Numbered from the stretch's first letter, positions 25,002 through 35,219 are shown. The stretch: 64,000 bases of DNA from Sphingorhabdus sp. M41 (GCF_001586275.1 NZ_CP014545.1:2940501-3004500), one strand, 5' to 3'. The notes: generated by a model from the letters alone, not told the origin. Numbers and translations are program-made.

Positions 25002-26555
25002 ATGACCAGCTCCCGTATCCATATATTTCGCCTGCTCAAATGGGGCCGTACACTCGCCAAACATGGCGCGCTGCGCGATCTTGAGAAGCACAAGGCAACA
25101 CCGCCACAGGTTCGCCGCCTGTTCCGCATTGCGCGGATCGGTACATTTCAGCCGAAGGAACCCAATTATTCGGCTGCGCTGCAGGCCATTGGTCCGGCGG
25201 CTATCAAGCTCGGACAGACGCTGGCAACCCGCCCCGATGTGATCGGTGAAGCAGCGGCGCGCGATCTATTGCAATTGCAGGACAGCCTGCCACCCGTGTC
25301 CTTTGACCTGATCCGCGACGAGATTGAACTCAGCCTCGGCAAACCGCTGGACCAACTCTATAGTCATATCGATCCCGATCCGGTGGGCGCCGCCTCAATC
25401 GCCCAGGTTCACCGTGCGACCACGCTGGAGGGCAAGGATGTTGCGGTGAAAGTGCTGCGTCCCGGGATCATCAAAAAATTCAACCAGGACATAGAAACCT
25501 ACGAATGGGCTGCGGCCCATCTCGAGGCAATGGGTGGCGAGGCCAAGCGTCTCCGTCCACAATTGGTCATCGCCAATTTCCGCCGCTGGACCATGCGTGA
25601 ACTGGACTTGCGTCGCGAGGCAGCGAGCGCGTCCGAGCTGGCCGAACATATGGCCCAGGTGGAAAAATATGAAATTCCGGCTATCGACTGGGACCGGACA
25701 TCCGGTCGGGTACTGACGCTCGACTGGGTCGATGGGGTGAAAATCTCGAACCGCGATAAGCTGCTCGCGGCGGGCCATGATCTGGATTCGATTGCGAGTC
25801 GGCTGGTGCACACATTCCTGAAGCAGGCGATTGAGGGCGGCTATTTCCACGCAGATATGCATCAGGGAAATTTGTTCGTGAAGGCAGACGGCACGATTGT
25901 CGCCATTGATTTCGGTATCATGGGCCGGATCAACAAAAAGGCACGCGTGTGGCTGGCGGAAATCCTCTATGGCCTGACCACCGGCAATTACAAACGTGTC
26001 GCTGAAATCCATTTTGAAGCACAATATGTCCCGGATCACCACAGCATGGAGGATTTCGCCACGGCGCTGCGCGCGGTCGGTGAACCGATGCGCGGCAGAC
26101 CGGTGAGCGAATTGTCGGTCGGCGACATGCTCGACGGGCTGTTCGCAATCACCCGCGATTTCGACATGGAGACCCAGCCGCATCTGTTGCTGCTGCAAAA
26201 GACGATGGTGATGGTCGAAGGCATAGCCACCGATCTTAACCCGACTATCAACATGTGGGACGCCAGCGGACCTTATGTGAAAGAATGGATCCGCGGCGAA
26301 CTTGGTCCGGAAGCGGCGATTGCCGACCGGATCAATGCGGACCTCGACACGTTGCTGCTACTCCCCGACATTGTCCGGCGTCTGGACCAGCAACTCCCTC
26401 GCCAAGGTGGCGCTCCGCCCCCGCCACCGGTAGCCGATGTCGAGTTGATTTGGGAGAAGCGGAAAAAAGGCCAAGGCGGCGGATTCTGGCGCTATGCATT
26501 GACGGCAGTGCTTGCAGGTGCGGCAAGCGCTGGTGCCATGTTGCTTTTGGGATAA
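25002..26555 (+). CDS. ubiB: 2-polyprenylphenol hydroxylase accessory kinase UbiB
   Basis: 517 residues, atypical kinase of the UbiB/ABC1/ADCK family. The KxGQ motif (AIKLGQTLATRPD) is present, with the Ala-rich nucleotide loop GAASIAQVHRA, the Lys in VAVKVLRP, HADMHQGN as catalytic loop and AIDFGIMGRI. The C-terminus has membrane helices (ALTAVLAGAASAGAMLLL). Needed for coenzyme Q synthesis, acting at the membrane. Operon with ubiE. Confidence 0.95.
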   Translation: MTSSRIHIFRLLKWGRTLAKHGALRDLEKHKATPPQVRRLFRIARIGTFQPKEPNYSAALQAIGPAAIKLGQTLATRPDVIGEAAARDLLQLQDSLPPVSFDLIRDEIELSLGKPLDQLYSHIDPDPVGAASIAQVHRATTLEGKDVAVKVLRPGIIKKFNQDIETYEWAAAHLEAMGGEAKRLRPQLVIANFRRWTMRELDLRREAASASELAEHMAQVEKYEIPAIDWDRTSGRVLTLDWVDGVKISNRDKLLAAGHDLDSIASRLVHTFLKQAIEGGYFHADMHQGNLFVKADGTIVAIDFGIMGRINKKARVWLAEILYGLTTGNYKRVAEIHFEAQYVPDHHSMEDFATALRAVGEPMRGRPVSELSVGDMLDGLFAITRDFDMETQPHLLLLQKTMVMVEGIATDLNPTINMWDASGPYVKEWIRGELGPEAAIADRINADLDTLLLLPDIVRRLDQQLPRQGGAPPPPPVADVELIWEKRKKGQGGGFWRYALTAVLAGAASAGAMLLLG

Positions 26556-26578
26556 TATTCCGCAACCGCTTGGTAAAT

Positions 26579-27610
26579 TTATTCAGGATCGGCTGGTGAA
26601 ACGCCATTCCCTTCCTGCTGATCGCCCTTTGCCTCTGCCTGCTTCGCTTTTTTGGCTCGGACAAACAAGGTGATCACACCGACAATGATTGTCGTGAGAA
26701 ATGCTAACAGGGCCAAAGAAAAATCATCAAGAATTTTTAGAAATCTGGTTATCCAGCCTACATCTTCTTCCAATATTTGTCTTTTTTTCAGTAATCTCTC
26801 GCGCTCAAGTGCGGCCCGCTCGGCTTCTGATACGACAACGGTGACATTGATAACCTTGCTCGACTGGTTTTCAAGAACAGTGCCGTCCTCGGCCAAAACA
26901 GTGATCTCGGCGGACAATTGATGACTACCGTCACGTCGCGGCGTCACGTCCCAATTCCACACTTGGCGACGGTTCCTCCCCATGACCTGATCGACCGGTT
27001 CAGCGGGATCAATTTCAAAGGCCCGCCCCTTCAGTCGAGCCCGCATTTTTGCCCCAATCTCAATCTCGGCAGTCTGGGCTTCGCCTTCGCCACCTGCTCT
27101 TTCGACGGTACGTTCTTTCTCCTCTTCCGGCCCAATCGCAAGCCGGACTTCAGTGGGAACACCCTTAACCATGCTTCTGTTAGGATTGAACGCAGCGACA
27201 CCGGATCGTAGATCTGCGATCTGCTCAGCGTAATTTTCACATTGCGCCCGCGGCAAGCGACGACCGACTGCAGAGCACCAAATCGACGAATTTTCAGCTG
27301 TGGTTTTCTGACTCCGGGGCTCTTCGGTTGCGCCATGGACCGGAGCCGCGCTGGGTACTTCGCGGGATATCACTGGTTCCGCGGCGGGACTCACATTAAC
27401 CGGAGCGCTTGCCATATCTGCCTCGGCCACGACAGTCGGTGCCGCCTGCCCGTCGGCCACGGATTGTTCCGACAGTGGCTCGCCAACGCTCTCTAAAGAA
27501 CCCGAGACTTCTTCCGCAACCGCATCATCATTGGATGCGGCCTGACACGACGACAATGCCGCAGCGAGTATCAAAGTGATTGCTGGCTTGGTATATTTTT
27601 GAATATTCAT
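26579..27610 (-). CDS. hypothetical lipoprotein with C-terminal membrane anchor
   Basis: About 343 residues. A signal peptide with lipobox LSSC, a long acidic Ala/Val/Glu linker, a Cys pair region (WCSAVGRRLPRAQCENY), a beta-rich domain (FEIDPAEPVDQVMGRN, VWNWDVTPRRDGSHQL), a coiled-coil-like stretch (RAALERERLLKKRQILEEDV) and a final helix (LALLAFLTTIIVGVITLFV) with a basic tail. GGAGG lies 5 nt before the ATG. Two anchors of opposite type would span or bridge the envelope. No characterised family recognised. Confidence 0.7.
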   Translation of the reverse strand: MNIQKYTKPAITLILAAALSSCQAASNDDAVAEEVSGSLESVGEPLSEQSVADGQAAPTVVAEADMASAPVNVSPAAEPVISREVPSAAPVHGATEEPRSQKTTAENSSIWCSAVGRRLPRAQCENYAEQIADLRSGVAAFNPNRSMVKGVPTEVRLAIGPEEEKERTVERAGGEGEAQTAEIEIGAKMRARLKGRAFEIDPAEPVDQVMGRNRRQVWNWDVTPRRDGSHQLSAEITVLAEDGTVLENQSSKVINVTVVVSEAERAALERERLLKKRQILEEDVGWITRFLKILDDFSLALLAFLTTIIVGVITLFVRAKKAKQAEAKGDQQEGNGVSPADPE

Positions 27611-27746
27611 CGCCGCCTCCCCTGTCATTTAACCCGTGAAGCGCGACCCCGGTTTATTTTTCTCGACATTATACCTTTGTTCGCCAAGAATCAAACGAGG
27701 CACATGCTGCTTGGCTTTGGACCTGCTTGGCCCTAAATCGGACAAC

Positions 27747-29027
27747 ATGGTAAAACCCAAACATATCCTGCTGATCATCGGCGGCGGCATAGCTGCCTAT
27801 AAGGCGGCGGAACTTATTCGCCTGATCAAAAAAGCGGGACTCACTGTCCGCTGCGTGCTGACTGATTCGGGAGCGCAATTCGTCACTCCCATGACATTGG
27901 CGGCGCTGTCGGAAAATGAAGTGCATACAACGCTCTGGTCGCTGAAAGACGAGACCGAAATGGGGCATATCCAATTATCGCGCGAGGCGGATCTGATCGT
28001 CATATGCCCCGCTACGGCAAACCTCCTTGCCAAAATGGCGGGCGGGATTGCTGACGATCTGGCAACGACGCTGCTGCTGGCAACCGACACTTCGGTATTG
28101 GCCGTACCCGCAATGAATGTCCGCATGTGGCAGCATGCCGCAACCCAGCGCAATATTGCGCAGCTCAAATCCGATGGCATTATCGTCATGCAGCCCGATG
28201 AAGGCGATATGGCCTGCGGCGAATTTGGCCCCGGCAGGTTGCCCGAGCCAGAAGCGGTGATGGCGCAGATCAACGCGCAGATAGGTTCGGCGTTTCCTAG
28301 AATTTCCGCCACCGAATCCGAGCTCGGTGCCAACCCGCTCCACGGCCAGCCCGCTTTTGCTCCCGACCAGCATCGTCCGCTGCGCGGCAAGCATGTTCTG
28401 GTCACGGCGGGACCGACACATGAACCGATCGATCCGGTTCGCTATATCGCCAATCGGTCGTCCGGCCGCCAGGGCTTTGCCATTGCCGCCGCCGCAGCCG
28501 ACGCCGGGGCAAGGGTGACTTTGGTAGCCGGCCCCGTCCACCTGCCAACTCCAGCTGGTGTCATGCGGATTGATGTCGAAACCGCGATAGAGATGGAAAG
28601 GGCAGTCCATGACGCCCTGCCCGCCGATATCGCGATCATGGTTGCCGCCGTCGCCGACTGGCGCGCGGACAGTCGGTCCGGACAGAAGATAAAGAAAAAA
28701 GGTGATGCACCTGCACCGCTAAAGCTGACGGAAAATCCGGACATATTGGCTGGCCTCGCCCGGCACGAACAGCGCCCCGGCTTGCTGATCGGCTTTGCTG
28801 CCGAGACAGAGAAAATTGCCGAACATGCCAAAGCGAAGCTCGAGAAAAAATCCTGCGACTGGATCGTCGCCAACGACGTATCCGGGCCCGTTGGCGAAAG
28901 CGTGATGGGCGGGACCGATAATAGCGTCCATATTGTAACCCGGGCCGGTGCCGAAATCTGGGAACGTCTGCCCAAGATGGAGGTCGCTAGACGTCTGGTT
29001 ACCAAGATTAGCGAGGAAATAGCCTGA
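27747..29027 (+). CDS. coaBC: bifunctional phosphopantothenoylcysteine decarboxylase / phosphopantothenate-cysteine ligase
   Basis: About 426 residues. The N-terminal CoaC flavodomain ([28 protein letters not shown] with the proton-donor region and the [18 protein letters not shown] Cys loop) is fused to a C-terminal CoaB domain ([34 protein letters not shown]). It makes 4'-phosphopantetheine for coenzyme A. The stop overlaps the dut ATG by one base. Confidence 0.96.
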   Translation: MVKPKHILLIIGGGIAAYKAAELIRLIKKAGLTVRCVLTDSGAQFVTPMTLAALSENEVHTTLWSLKDETEMGHIQLSREADLIVICPATANLLAKMAGGIADDLATTLLLATDTSVLAVPAMNVRMWQHAATQRNIAQLKSDGIIVMQPDEGDMACGEFGPGRLPEPEAVMAQINAQIGSAFPRISATESELGANPLHGQPAFAPDQHRPLRGKHVLVTAGPTHEPIDPVRYIANRSSGRQGFAIAAAAADAGARVTLVAGPVHLPTPAGVMRIDVETAIEMERAVHDALPADIAIMVAAVADWRADSRSGQKIKKKGDAPAPLKLTENPDILAGLARHEQRPGLLIGFAAETEKIAEHAKAKLEKKSCDWIVANDVSGPVGESVMGGTDNSVHIVTRAGAEIWERLPKMEVARRLVTKISEEIA

Positions 29028-29473
29028 TGTTTGATCCAATTGAAATAGCCGTCAAAAGGCTGGATCACGCTGGCGATCTGCCACTTCCATCCTATGAAAC
29101 TGCCGGTTCGGCCGGAATGGACGTTCGCGCGGCGGAAGAGCTGATGATCACGCCGGGTCAGCGCGGACTGGTCGGAACGGGTTTCGCTTTCGCCATCCCC
29201 GAGGGATATGAGATTCAAGTTCGCCCCCGTTCCGGACTGGCATTAAAAAAGGGTATCAGTATCCCCAATACGCCCGGGACAATCGACAGCGATTACCGTG
29301 GCGAGTTGAAAGTCATCCTGATCAATCACGGCGCAGAAGATTTTGTAATCCAGCGCGGTGATCGCATTGCCCAGATTGTCGTCGCCCCAGTGCAGCGCGG
29401 AATTCTGAACGAAGTGACAAATCTGGATGAGACTAAACGCGGGTCTGGCGGTTTCGGGTCAACCGGCGTATAA
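29027..29473 (+). CDS. dut: dUTP diphosphatase
   Basis: 148 residues. The five dUTPase motifs are visible: [41 protein letters not shown] and the C-terminal [11 protein letters not shown] trimeric enzyme that hydrolyses dUTP, keeping uracil out of DNA. TGATG overlap with coaBC shows coupling, a frequent bacterial pair. Confidence 0.97.
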   Translation: MFDPIEIAVKRLDHAGDLPLPSYETAGSAGMDVRAAEELMITPGQRGLVGTGFAFAIPEGYEIQVRPRSGLALKKGISIPNTPGTIDSDYRGELKVILINHGAEDFVIQRGDRIAQIVVAPVQRGILNEVTNLDETKRGSGGFGSTGV

Positions 29474-29508
29474 ATTATCGCTAGAATCGTTTTTGAAGAG
29501 GTAATGTG

Positions 29509-29916
29509 ATGATCAATATCCTTGCTGCCATCGCTCTTACAGGAGCCTTTGCCGCCGCCGATGACATCGAAATAAAGCAATTGTCTGCTGATTTCTACAC
29601 TCTGGAACTGGCCGAGTTTGAGAAAAAGCTGCCCATTCTGGAACGGCACGAAAGGCAGGCCGAACGCATTGCAAAAAAGGCCGATTGCAAGCTGACCACC
29701 GATATCGGATGGGTCCACGCACGGGTCGATTTCGCGCTGGAAGTCTCTCCCGAGGGCCGGGTGACCAAGGTTGTTCCCGTAGAAACCGGCTGCCGGCCGC
29801 TTGAAACCTACGTCATTCAGCATCTGACCAAATATGCCGGCCGCGATGGAGCGGTCAAAAGAACCGGCGATCAGAAATGGTACCGTCAGGCGATCACCTT
29901 CCGCTGGCCTGAATGA
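29509..29916 (+). CDS. hypothetical secreted protein, TonB C-terminal-like
   Basis: About 135 residues with a short N-terminal hydrophobic stretch ending around AFAAA, then a mixed alpha/beta domain: VHARVDFALEVSPEGRVTKVVPVETGCRPLE..., similar in outline to a TonB carboxy-terminal fold. Two cysteines (KADCKL and TGCRPL) could pair in the periplasm. ATG at 29509 has AGAGG 7 nt before it and is preferred over the GTG one codon earlier. The stop overlaps the next ATG (ATGA). Confidence 0.6.
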   Translation: MINILAAIALTGAFAAADDIEIKQLSADFYTLELAEFEKKLPILERHERQAERIAKKADCKLTTDIGWVHARVDFALEVSPEGRVTKVVPVETGCRPLETYVIQHLTKYAGRDGAVKRTGDQKWYRQAITFRWPE

Positions 29917-30695
29917 GTCCACTCAGCGACGAACAGCTCGACCGTTATGCCCGCCATATCGTACTCAAGGATATTGGCGGGGTGGGGCAGAAGAAGATTC
30001 TGGATGCCCATATATTGGTGGTTGGTGCGGGCGGTATTGGTTGTCCGGCGATTCAATATCTGGCGGCGGCGGGAATTGGGGCGCTGACAATTTTTGATGA
30101 TGATATTGTGTCGCTTTCAAATTTGCAGCGGCAGGTTTTATTTGGCGAAAATGATATCGGGAAAGAAAAAGTCGAAGTTGCCAAAGCTGCCGCCCAGCGC
30201 ATCAATCCTGATGTTGAGATATTTCCTATAAATCAACGACTTACCGCGCAACATCCGGGCGAGGACGGCGCAGCATTTTTTGCGCCTTTTGATGCGATTA
30301 TCGACGGGTCGGACAATTATCAGACCCGGCTGCTGGTCTCCGATCTCTCGGTCGAGCACCGCATCCCGCTGGTTTCCGCGGCGATTGGTCAGTTTCAAGG
30401 ACAGCTCGGCACGTTCCGCGGCTGGGAGGAAGGCAAGCCCTGCTATCGCTGTTTTGTCGGCGATGCGCTTGACCCCGATGATTGCGACAATTGCAGCGAA
30501 ATTGGGGTGCTCGGCGCGATGGTCGGTCTGATGGGCAGTTTCGCGGCGATGGAAGCGATCCGCGTGGTCACCGGCTTTGGCCAGGACCCGGTCGGGAAAC
30601 TCCAGCTTTTCGATGGCCTTGCGCCCTCGATGCGCAGCATCAATCTACCCAAGGACCCGGATTGCAAAAGCTGCGGTACGCCTCCACCAACTTAA
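29913..30695 (+). CDS. moeB: HesA/MoeB/ThiF family adenylyltransferase
   Basis: 260 residues. E1-like fold: VVGAGGIGCPAIQYLAAAGIG (nucleotide loop), DDDIVSLSNLQRQVLF, IIDGSDNYQTRLLVSD, and zinc Cys pairs (CYRCFVGD ... CDNC and CKSC). It adenylates the C-terminal Gly of a MoaD- or ThiS-like sulfur carrier, for molybdopterin or thiamine; which one cannot be told here. 4-bp overlap with the upstream gene. Confidence 0.9.
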   Translation: MSPLSDEQLDRYARHIVLKDIGGVGQKKILDAHILVVGAGGIGCPAIQYLAAAGIGALTIFDDDIVSLSNLQRQVLFGENDIGKEKVEVAKAAAQRINPDVEIFPINQRLTAQHPGEDGAAFFAPFDAIIDGSDNYQTRLLVSDLSVEHRIPLVSAAIGQFQGQLGTFRGWEEGKPCYRCFVGDALDPDDCDNCSEIGVLGAMVGLMGSFAAMEAIRVVTGFGQDPVGKLQLFDGLAPSMRSINLPKDPDCKSCGTPPPT

Positions 30696-30756
30696 CTCGC
30701 ACAGGCTTGATCGCCACTAACTTGATCTGAACGATATCCATTTGGCGAGGATATCC

Positions 30757-32217
30757 TCAACCGCTGTGCGCGCTTCCCTTGTCGCCCGCTACTGCCTGCC
30801 AGGACTGGCGAAGCTGGTCAGGATTGCCCGTGCCAAACACGTAGCGGTCCGGGCGTACCAGAACCGCTTCTGCGCTGCTCTGGTCAAGCCAGGTGCGCAA
30901 GCCGGCAGCAAACGGAACGAGCGGATCCTTGCCCAGCTCGTCACGGGTGATCAGCCAATGGTCGATGCCCAGCACATCGTCGAGCCGGGTGTCACCGTCT
31001 CCCGGGATTTGCGGAAAGTAGCTCCCCGCGGCTGCCGTACTGGCCATGATTGCCCCTGCCTCGATAGGCGGATAGGCAGGCGGACCATCGGGAAGCTTGC
31101 CCAAAAAGCGGGCGAGCCTGAGCTTCATGTCGCGCAGCCATGCTGACCATTTGTTCGTGGTGCACACCATCCGCCCCATCATGATTGCCATGTCGATCGT
31201 CGCGCGGAGATTTGGCTCCCGCTCGGGCTGGTAGGAGTCGAGCAAGCTGTCCGGAGCTTCACCTTTGATAGTTGCGGCAAGCTTCCAGGCAAGACTGGCC
31301 GCATCGCGCAGGCCGGAGCACATGCCCTGACCAGCAAAGGGCGGCATCTGGTGCGCGGCGTCTCCGGCGAGCATGATTCTACCCTTGCGCCACTGTTCGG
31401 CGATGCGTGCCCGAAATGTATAGACGGCCTTGCGCTCCATCCGAATCGCGCCGGTGACATTCCATGGTTCGAGCAGCTTTTCGATGAAGGCATCCTCGCT
31501 CACCTGCTCTGCAGTCTCACCGGGCAGGATCATGAATTCCCAGCGGTGTCGTCCTTCGCCCATCAGCACACAGGTGGTGGGTCGCTTTGGATCGCAGATC
31601 TGGAGATTCTCGGTCGGCAGTTTCGAATAGTCGTCGACCAGCACATCGACGACGAGCCACGGTTCTTCGAAATTGAGGTCTTCAAAGGCGATGTTCGACT
31701 GTTCACGCACCGACGAGCGCGCACCATCGGCGCCGACAAGATAATGTGCGCGGATCGTTCGGTCGCCGTCGGGGGTGGATATTTGCGCGGTCACACCTTC
31801 GCCATCGTCGGTGAAGGATCTGACCTCCCACATGCTGTGCAGCGTGGCATTGGGAAAGGAGGCCAGCGAACGGCGAAGGAGCATCTCGACCGTTGGCTGA
31901 TGGATCATGTTCGCCATCGGCCAACCACCGGGGCCTATCTGGTCGGAGCCATCAAAGCGCAGCAGGACTTCGCCGCGGGCATTGAGGAAATCATAGCGAG
32001 AGGCCCGGCGGCTTGTCGCGTTGACTTCGTCGGCGACGCCGGCCTCCTGCAGGATTCGCATAGACTCGTGATCGAGGTGGGCTGCGCGGGGCAGCGGATA
32101 TATATCCTTCTCTTTTTCGGCGACGATCACCCGCAGGCCGCGTCGCGCCAGCAGCACCGCCAAGGTCACCCCGGTCGGACCGCCCCCGGCAATCAGAACA
32201 TCGCAATCGCAGGTCAT
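30757..32217 (-). CDS. FAD-dependent aromatic hydroxylase (MhpA-like)
   Basis: 486 residues, class A flavoprotein monooxygenase: FAD motif LIAGGGPTGVTLAVLLARRG, DG motif YLVGADGARSSVREQ and GD motif IMLAGDAAHQMPPFAGQGM. Shorter than the full MhpA/PHBH-like enzymes that carry an extra thioredoxin-like tail. It should hydroxylate a phenolic ring to a diol. Last gene of the VOC-FAH-MBL operon, coupled by a 4-bp overlap to the MBL gene. Confidence 0.88.
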   Translation of the reverse strand: MTCDCDVLIAGGGPTGVTLAVLLARRGLRVIVAEKEKDIYPLPRAAHLDHESMRILQEAGVADEVNATSRRASRYDFLNARGEVLLRFDGSDQIGPGGWPMANMIHQPTVEMLLRRSLASFPNATLHSMWEVRSFTDDGEGVTAQISTPDGDRTIRAHYLVGADGARSSVREQSNIAFEDLNFEEPWLVVDVLVDDYSKLPTENLQICDPKRPTTCVLMGEGRHRWEFMILPGETAEQVSEDAFIEKLLEPWNVTGAIRMERKAVYTFRARIAEQWRKGRIMLAGDAAHQMPPFAGQGMCSGLRDAASLAWKLAATIKGEAPDSLLDSYQPEREPNLRATIDMAIMMGRMVCTTNKWSAWLRDMKLRLARFLGKLPDGPPAYPPIEAGAIMASTAAAGSYFPQIPGDGDTRLDDVLGIDHWLITRDELGKDPLVPFAAGLRTWLDQSSAEAVLVRPDRYVFGTGNPDQLRQSWQAVAGDKGSAHSG

Positions 32218-33317
32218 CGGCCGGACTCGTCATTATTGGGTGGCCTGGAAGGATGTTTGTCATTGACCGGGGAGGCACGCTGGTCGCCGACCACCAGCAC
32301 CATCCCGTCCTGTGCCACTGTCAGCTCACCCTTGAAATATTCCGCCATGCCCGCAGTGTACATGCGGCGAACGACGAAATTGTCAGGATATGGGATCAGG
32401 TGGGTGAGCAGCAGATGCTTGACCCCGGCCTCCTGCGCCTGCTTGGCCAGCGCGATATTATCCGCGTGATAGGGTATGGTGCGTTCGGCGACCTCGGCTT
32501 CGAAGTGCATGCCCAGCTTCTTCATCTGCGGGATTGCCCGGCGCACCATGTGCGCAGCGTAGGATTCGTGCACCGCCAGGTCGGCATCGCGCATCGCCTC
32601 GAAGTTGACCGGGCTTACTTCTGTGTCGCCGCTGACGAAGACCTTCTTGCCCTTGTACCGCAGAACATAGCCCAGCGCAGGCTGGACCGGATCATGTGCC
32701 ACCAGTGTCGCATCGATCGTTACCCCGTCCTTGTTATAGACGCGTATAGTGCGTTGCCCTTCGCCGAATTCGACCTCGAGTGGAACGCCGAACGCAACCG
32801 ACCGGTTCTTTTTCAGATGTGGCATGTTGGCGCTGCGATAGCCTTCATCGAGGGCATAGGCCTGTGCAAGTCCATCTAGCACCTGTTTCGTACCAACCGG
32901 TCCCTGCACCTCTAGGGGAGTTTTGCGACCCCAGATCCAGCCGGTGTTGATCAGCGGGGCTAGGTCATGGAAATGGTCCGAATGAAAATGGGTAATGAAT
33001 ATCCGCTCAAGCCGATCGACCGGGATTTTTGATTGCGCGAGCGAATGCACCGCGCCGTCGCCAACGTCGAACAGGAACATCTTGCCACCCGCCGACACCA
33101 GCGTGCAGGCCTGCGCTGCGGCCGCGCTGACCTCGGGCGAGCCGGTCCCGCAAATCAGCACGCGCACATGCTGTTTGTCGTCAGTAAAAGATTCATCCGG
33201 CCCCTGTTGCAGCCGTGCCTGAATGGCCCGGTCAACCAAGGCATCGCGGTTGAGCCAAGCCACTAGCAGGGCCACCCCGAGCAGCGTGATCAGGGCATAG
33301 ACGGACTTGCGGATCAT
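32214..33317 (-). CDS. membrane-anchored MBL-fold hydrolase in catabolic operon
   Basis: 367 residues. An N-terminal signal-anchor (VYALITLLGVALLVAWL) is followed by a metallo-beta-lactamase domain of the RNase Z/arylsulfatase kind: THFHSDHFHDLAPL (HxHxDH), VFVSGDTEVSP (Asp), DLAVHESYA (His) and LLLTHLIPY (His). The anchor places the catalytic domain in the periplasm. It may hydrolyse an ester or related bond of an incoming substrate; exact role unknown. ATGA overlap with the hydroxylase; 6 bp from FAH. Confidence 0.82.
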   Translation of the reverse strand: MIRKSVYALITLLGVALLVAWLNRDALVDRAIQARLQQGPDESFTDDKQHVRVLICGTGSPEVSAAAAQACTLVSAGGKMFLFDVGDGAVHSLAQSKIPVDRLERIFITHFHSDHFHDLAPLINTGWIWGRKTPLEVQGPVGTKQVLDGLAQAYALDEGYRSANMPHLKKNRSVAFGVPLEVEFGEGQRTIRVYNKDGVTIDATLVAHDPVQPALGYVLRYKGKKVFVSGDTEVSPVNFEAMRDADLAVHESYAAHMVRRAIPQMKKLGMHFEAEVAERTIPYHADNIALAKQAQEAGVKHLLLTHLIPYPDNFVVRRMYTAGMAEYFKGELTVAQDGMVLVVGDQRASPVNDKHPSRPPNNDESGR

Positions 33318-33323
33318 TGCGCC

Positions 33324-34163
33324 CTAGCCCTCCGCCGTCATGGTAGCTTCGATATGACCCAGCCCGTCGATCTCGCAACGAACCACGTCGCCCGGCTGGA
33401 GGAACCGGCGCGGATCCATCGCCGCGCCGATACCGCCGGGTGTGCCGGTGAATAGGCAATCACCCGGTTCCAGAGTCATCCCGACCGAGAGATGTTCGAC
33501 CTGGCTCCAGACATTGAAGACGAGATGCTTCGTATTCGAACTCTGCCGCTCCTCACCATTGACGAAGCAGCGAATGCCGAGGGTATGCGGATCTCCCAGT
33601 TCATCGGCCGTGACAATCCAAGGGCCCATGGGCGCATGGGTATCAAAGCTCTTGCCCAGTGACCATTGCGGCACGGCATGCTGCCACATGCGCTCCGTCA
33701 CGTCGTTACCGACGCAATAGCCGAAGATCGCCGCCGGCGCATCCGCCGCACCGACATGTTTGCCACCCTTGCCGATGATCGCGACCATTTCGGCTTCATA
33801 ATCGGCGGTCATGGTTCCCTTGGCGATGTCGATATCATCATAGGGGCCGTTGACGCTCGTCTGCGCCTTGGTGAACCATATCTGCCGCTCTGGCGTGCCC
33901 AGCTTCGATTCCTCGATATGGTCGGCATAGTTGAGGCCGATGGCAAATATCTTGCCGGGGCGTTGCACGGGGGCTTCCAGCTTGACCGAGGCGAGCGGTA
34001 CGCCGCCGCCGGCCGCAGCCTTGGCCTCAAGCTGTGGTTTGAGGGCATCCCAGTCGCTGATGATGTCGATCATGGTGCCGGGCACGCCAGTATCGACGAC
34101 ATGGTCGTCCACGACGATGCCGGTGCGGGTCTGGCCATTAACGGTGTAGGTGCAGAGTTTCAT
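33324..34163 (-). CDS. fumarylacetoacetate hydrolase family protein
   Basis: 279 residues. FAH fold: KIFAIGLNYADHIEE, DYEAEMVAIIGKGGKHV (acidic metal ligands), GNDVTERMWQ and DCLFTGTPGGIGAAMDP. In catabolic operons such proteins act as C-C hydrolases or acylpyruvases on ring-cleavage products. Coupled to the dioxygenase gene by an ATGA overlap, which fits processing of the meta-cleavage product (inference). Confidence 0.88.
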   Translation of the reverse strand: MKLCTYTVNGQTRTGIVVDDHVVDTGVPGTMIDIISDWDALKPQLEAKAAAGGGVPLASVKLEAPVQRPGKIFAIGLNYADHIEESKLGTPERQIWFTKAQTSVNGPYDDIDIAKGTMTADYEAEMVAIIGKGGKHVGAADAPAAIFGYCVGNDVTERMWQHAVPQWSLGKSFDTHAPMGPWIVTADELGDPHTLGIRCFVNGEERQSSNTKHLVFNVWSQVEHLSVGMTLEPGDCLFTGTPGGIGAAMDPRRFLQPGDVVRCEIDGLGHIEATMTAEG

Positions 34164-35179
34164 GCGGCAGATTCCTCAGTTTTGCGGCGAAACAGCCGCC
34201 GGATTCGAATGTTGAGCGTGGTGATGAAGGCAATGAGACCGGGCGGGGGAGGCATTTTTCCCGCGAACATCGGGTTCGGGCTGCCCCATTGCACCGCGAG
34301 CAAGGCGCTCATCGGCTGAATCTGGGGTGGGTCAGCGGCGGTAAACAGATCGCCATCGGTCCAGTGCTCAAGCTCGTTGCCGAAAGGATCCTTCCAGTAA
34401 TCGAAAACCTGGCTGCCCATGATATGGCGACCCACTCCCCAGGCAGCCTTGTGTTGCTTCGACTTGAGATACTGGTGGCCCAGCATCAGATCGTCGAGAT
34501 TGGCAACCTCGAAGGCAGCGTGCAACAGGCCAATTTCACCCGGCAACTGAGCCAGGAACAAACTGTGATGATCGGCTGGTTTGTCGCCGCGATCACAGCG
34601 CATGAAGGCGCCCAGCGGCACATCCTTCGCTGCCTCGACCTCATCCGACGTGAGAAAGCCGAAGCGGTCCTTGTACCATTTCTCCGATGTGCGGAAGTCA
34701 CGCACCTTGAGCACGGCATGGCCGATGCGACGGATATGGGCCGGGGTTGGATCGAGCCGTACGGCCTTTCGCAAGCGCGGCTTGGCAACCGCCGTATTGA
34801 ATGGATGGTCGGGGAAGGGGAACTCAGGGGCTTCCCTGCTCTGGCCCGCCACAATTTCGACCCCGTAGCCATCGGGATCGATCAGCCTCACGATCTTGCC
34901 GCCGCCGGGCTCGGCGCTGTCCTCGACAAGGACATGCTCATGTACGGCAAGCCGATAGAGATCTGCCATGGTTTTGGCACGAAAGGCGACCCCCAGGAAG
35001 CGCGCTTCACCCGGTTCGGTGACATGGACGAAGGGACGGCCGTCGGTTCCCTTGCCGTAAGTGCGTCCGCCGACCTCGAAACAGGACATACCAAAATCTT
35101 CCAGAAAGCCGCGCATCACCGAAAGATCGGGGGCGGAGAAGCGTACATAGGCAATGTCTTCGACCTTGATGACAGGCAT
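34160..35179 (-). CDS. VOC extradiol ring-cleavage dioxygenase
   Basis: 339 residues with two VOC modules. The C-terminal active module keeps the Fe ligands: RIGHAVLKVRD (His), LLHAAFEVANLDD (His) and GNELEHWTDGD (Glu). The first module is the structural half. Type I extradiol enzymes open catechol-like rings next to the diol. AAGGAAGGA precedes the ATG. First gene of the four-gene operon, facing TetR. A basic C-terminal tail (RIRRLFRRK) is unusual. Confidence 0.87.
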   Translation of the reverse strand: MPVIKVEDIAYVRFSAPDLSVMRGFLEDFGMSCFEVGGRTYGKGTDGRPFVHVTEPGEARFLGVAFRAKTMADLYRLAVHEHVLVEDSAEPGGGKIVRLIDPDGYGVEIVAGQSREAPEFPFPDHPFNTAVAKPRLRKAVRLDPTPAHIRRIGHAVLKVRDFRTSEKWYKDRFGFLTSDEVEAAKDVPLGAFMRCDRGDKPADHHSLFLAQLPGEIGLLHAAFEVANLDDLMLGHQYLKSKQHKAAWGVGRHIMGSQVFDYWKDPFGNELEHWTDGDLFTAADPPQIQPMSALLAVQWGSPNPMFAGKMPPPPGLIAFITTLNIRIRRLFRRKTEESAA

Positions 35180-35203
35180 CGTCCTTCCTTCCGCGAATCA
35201 TAG

Positions 35204-35219
35204 TTGACTATTTGGTCAT
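35204..35219. promoter_or_regulatory. candidate TetR operator O1
   Basis: TTGACT-ATTT-GGTCAT, a degenerate copy of the O2 palindrome with the same 6-4-6 layout. It lies 25 bp upstream of the dioxygenase ATG, where it could block that promoter. Confidence 0.6.
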
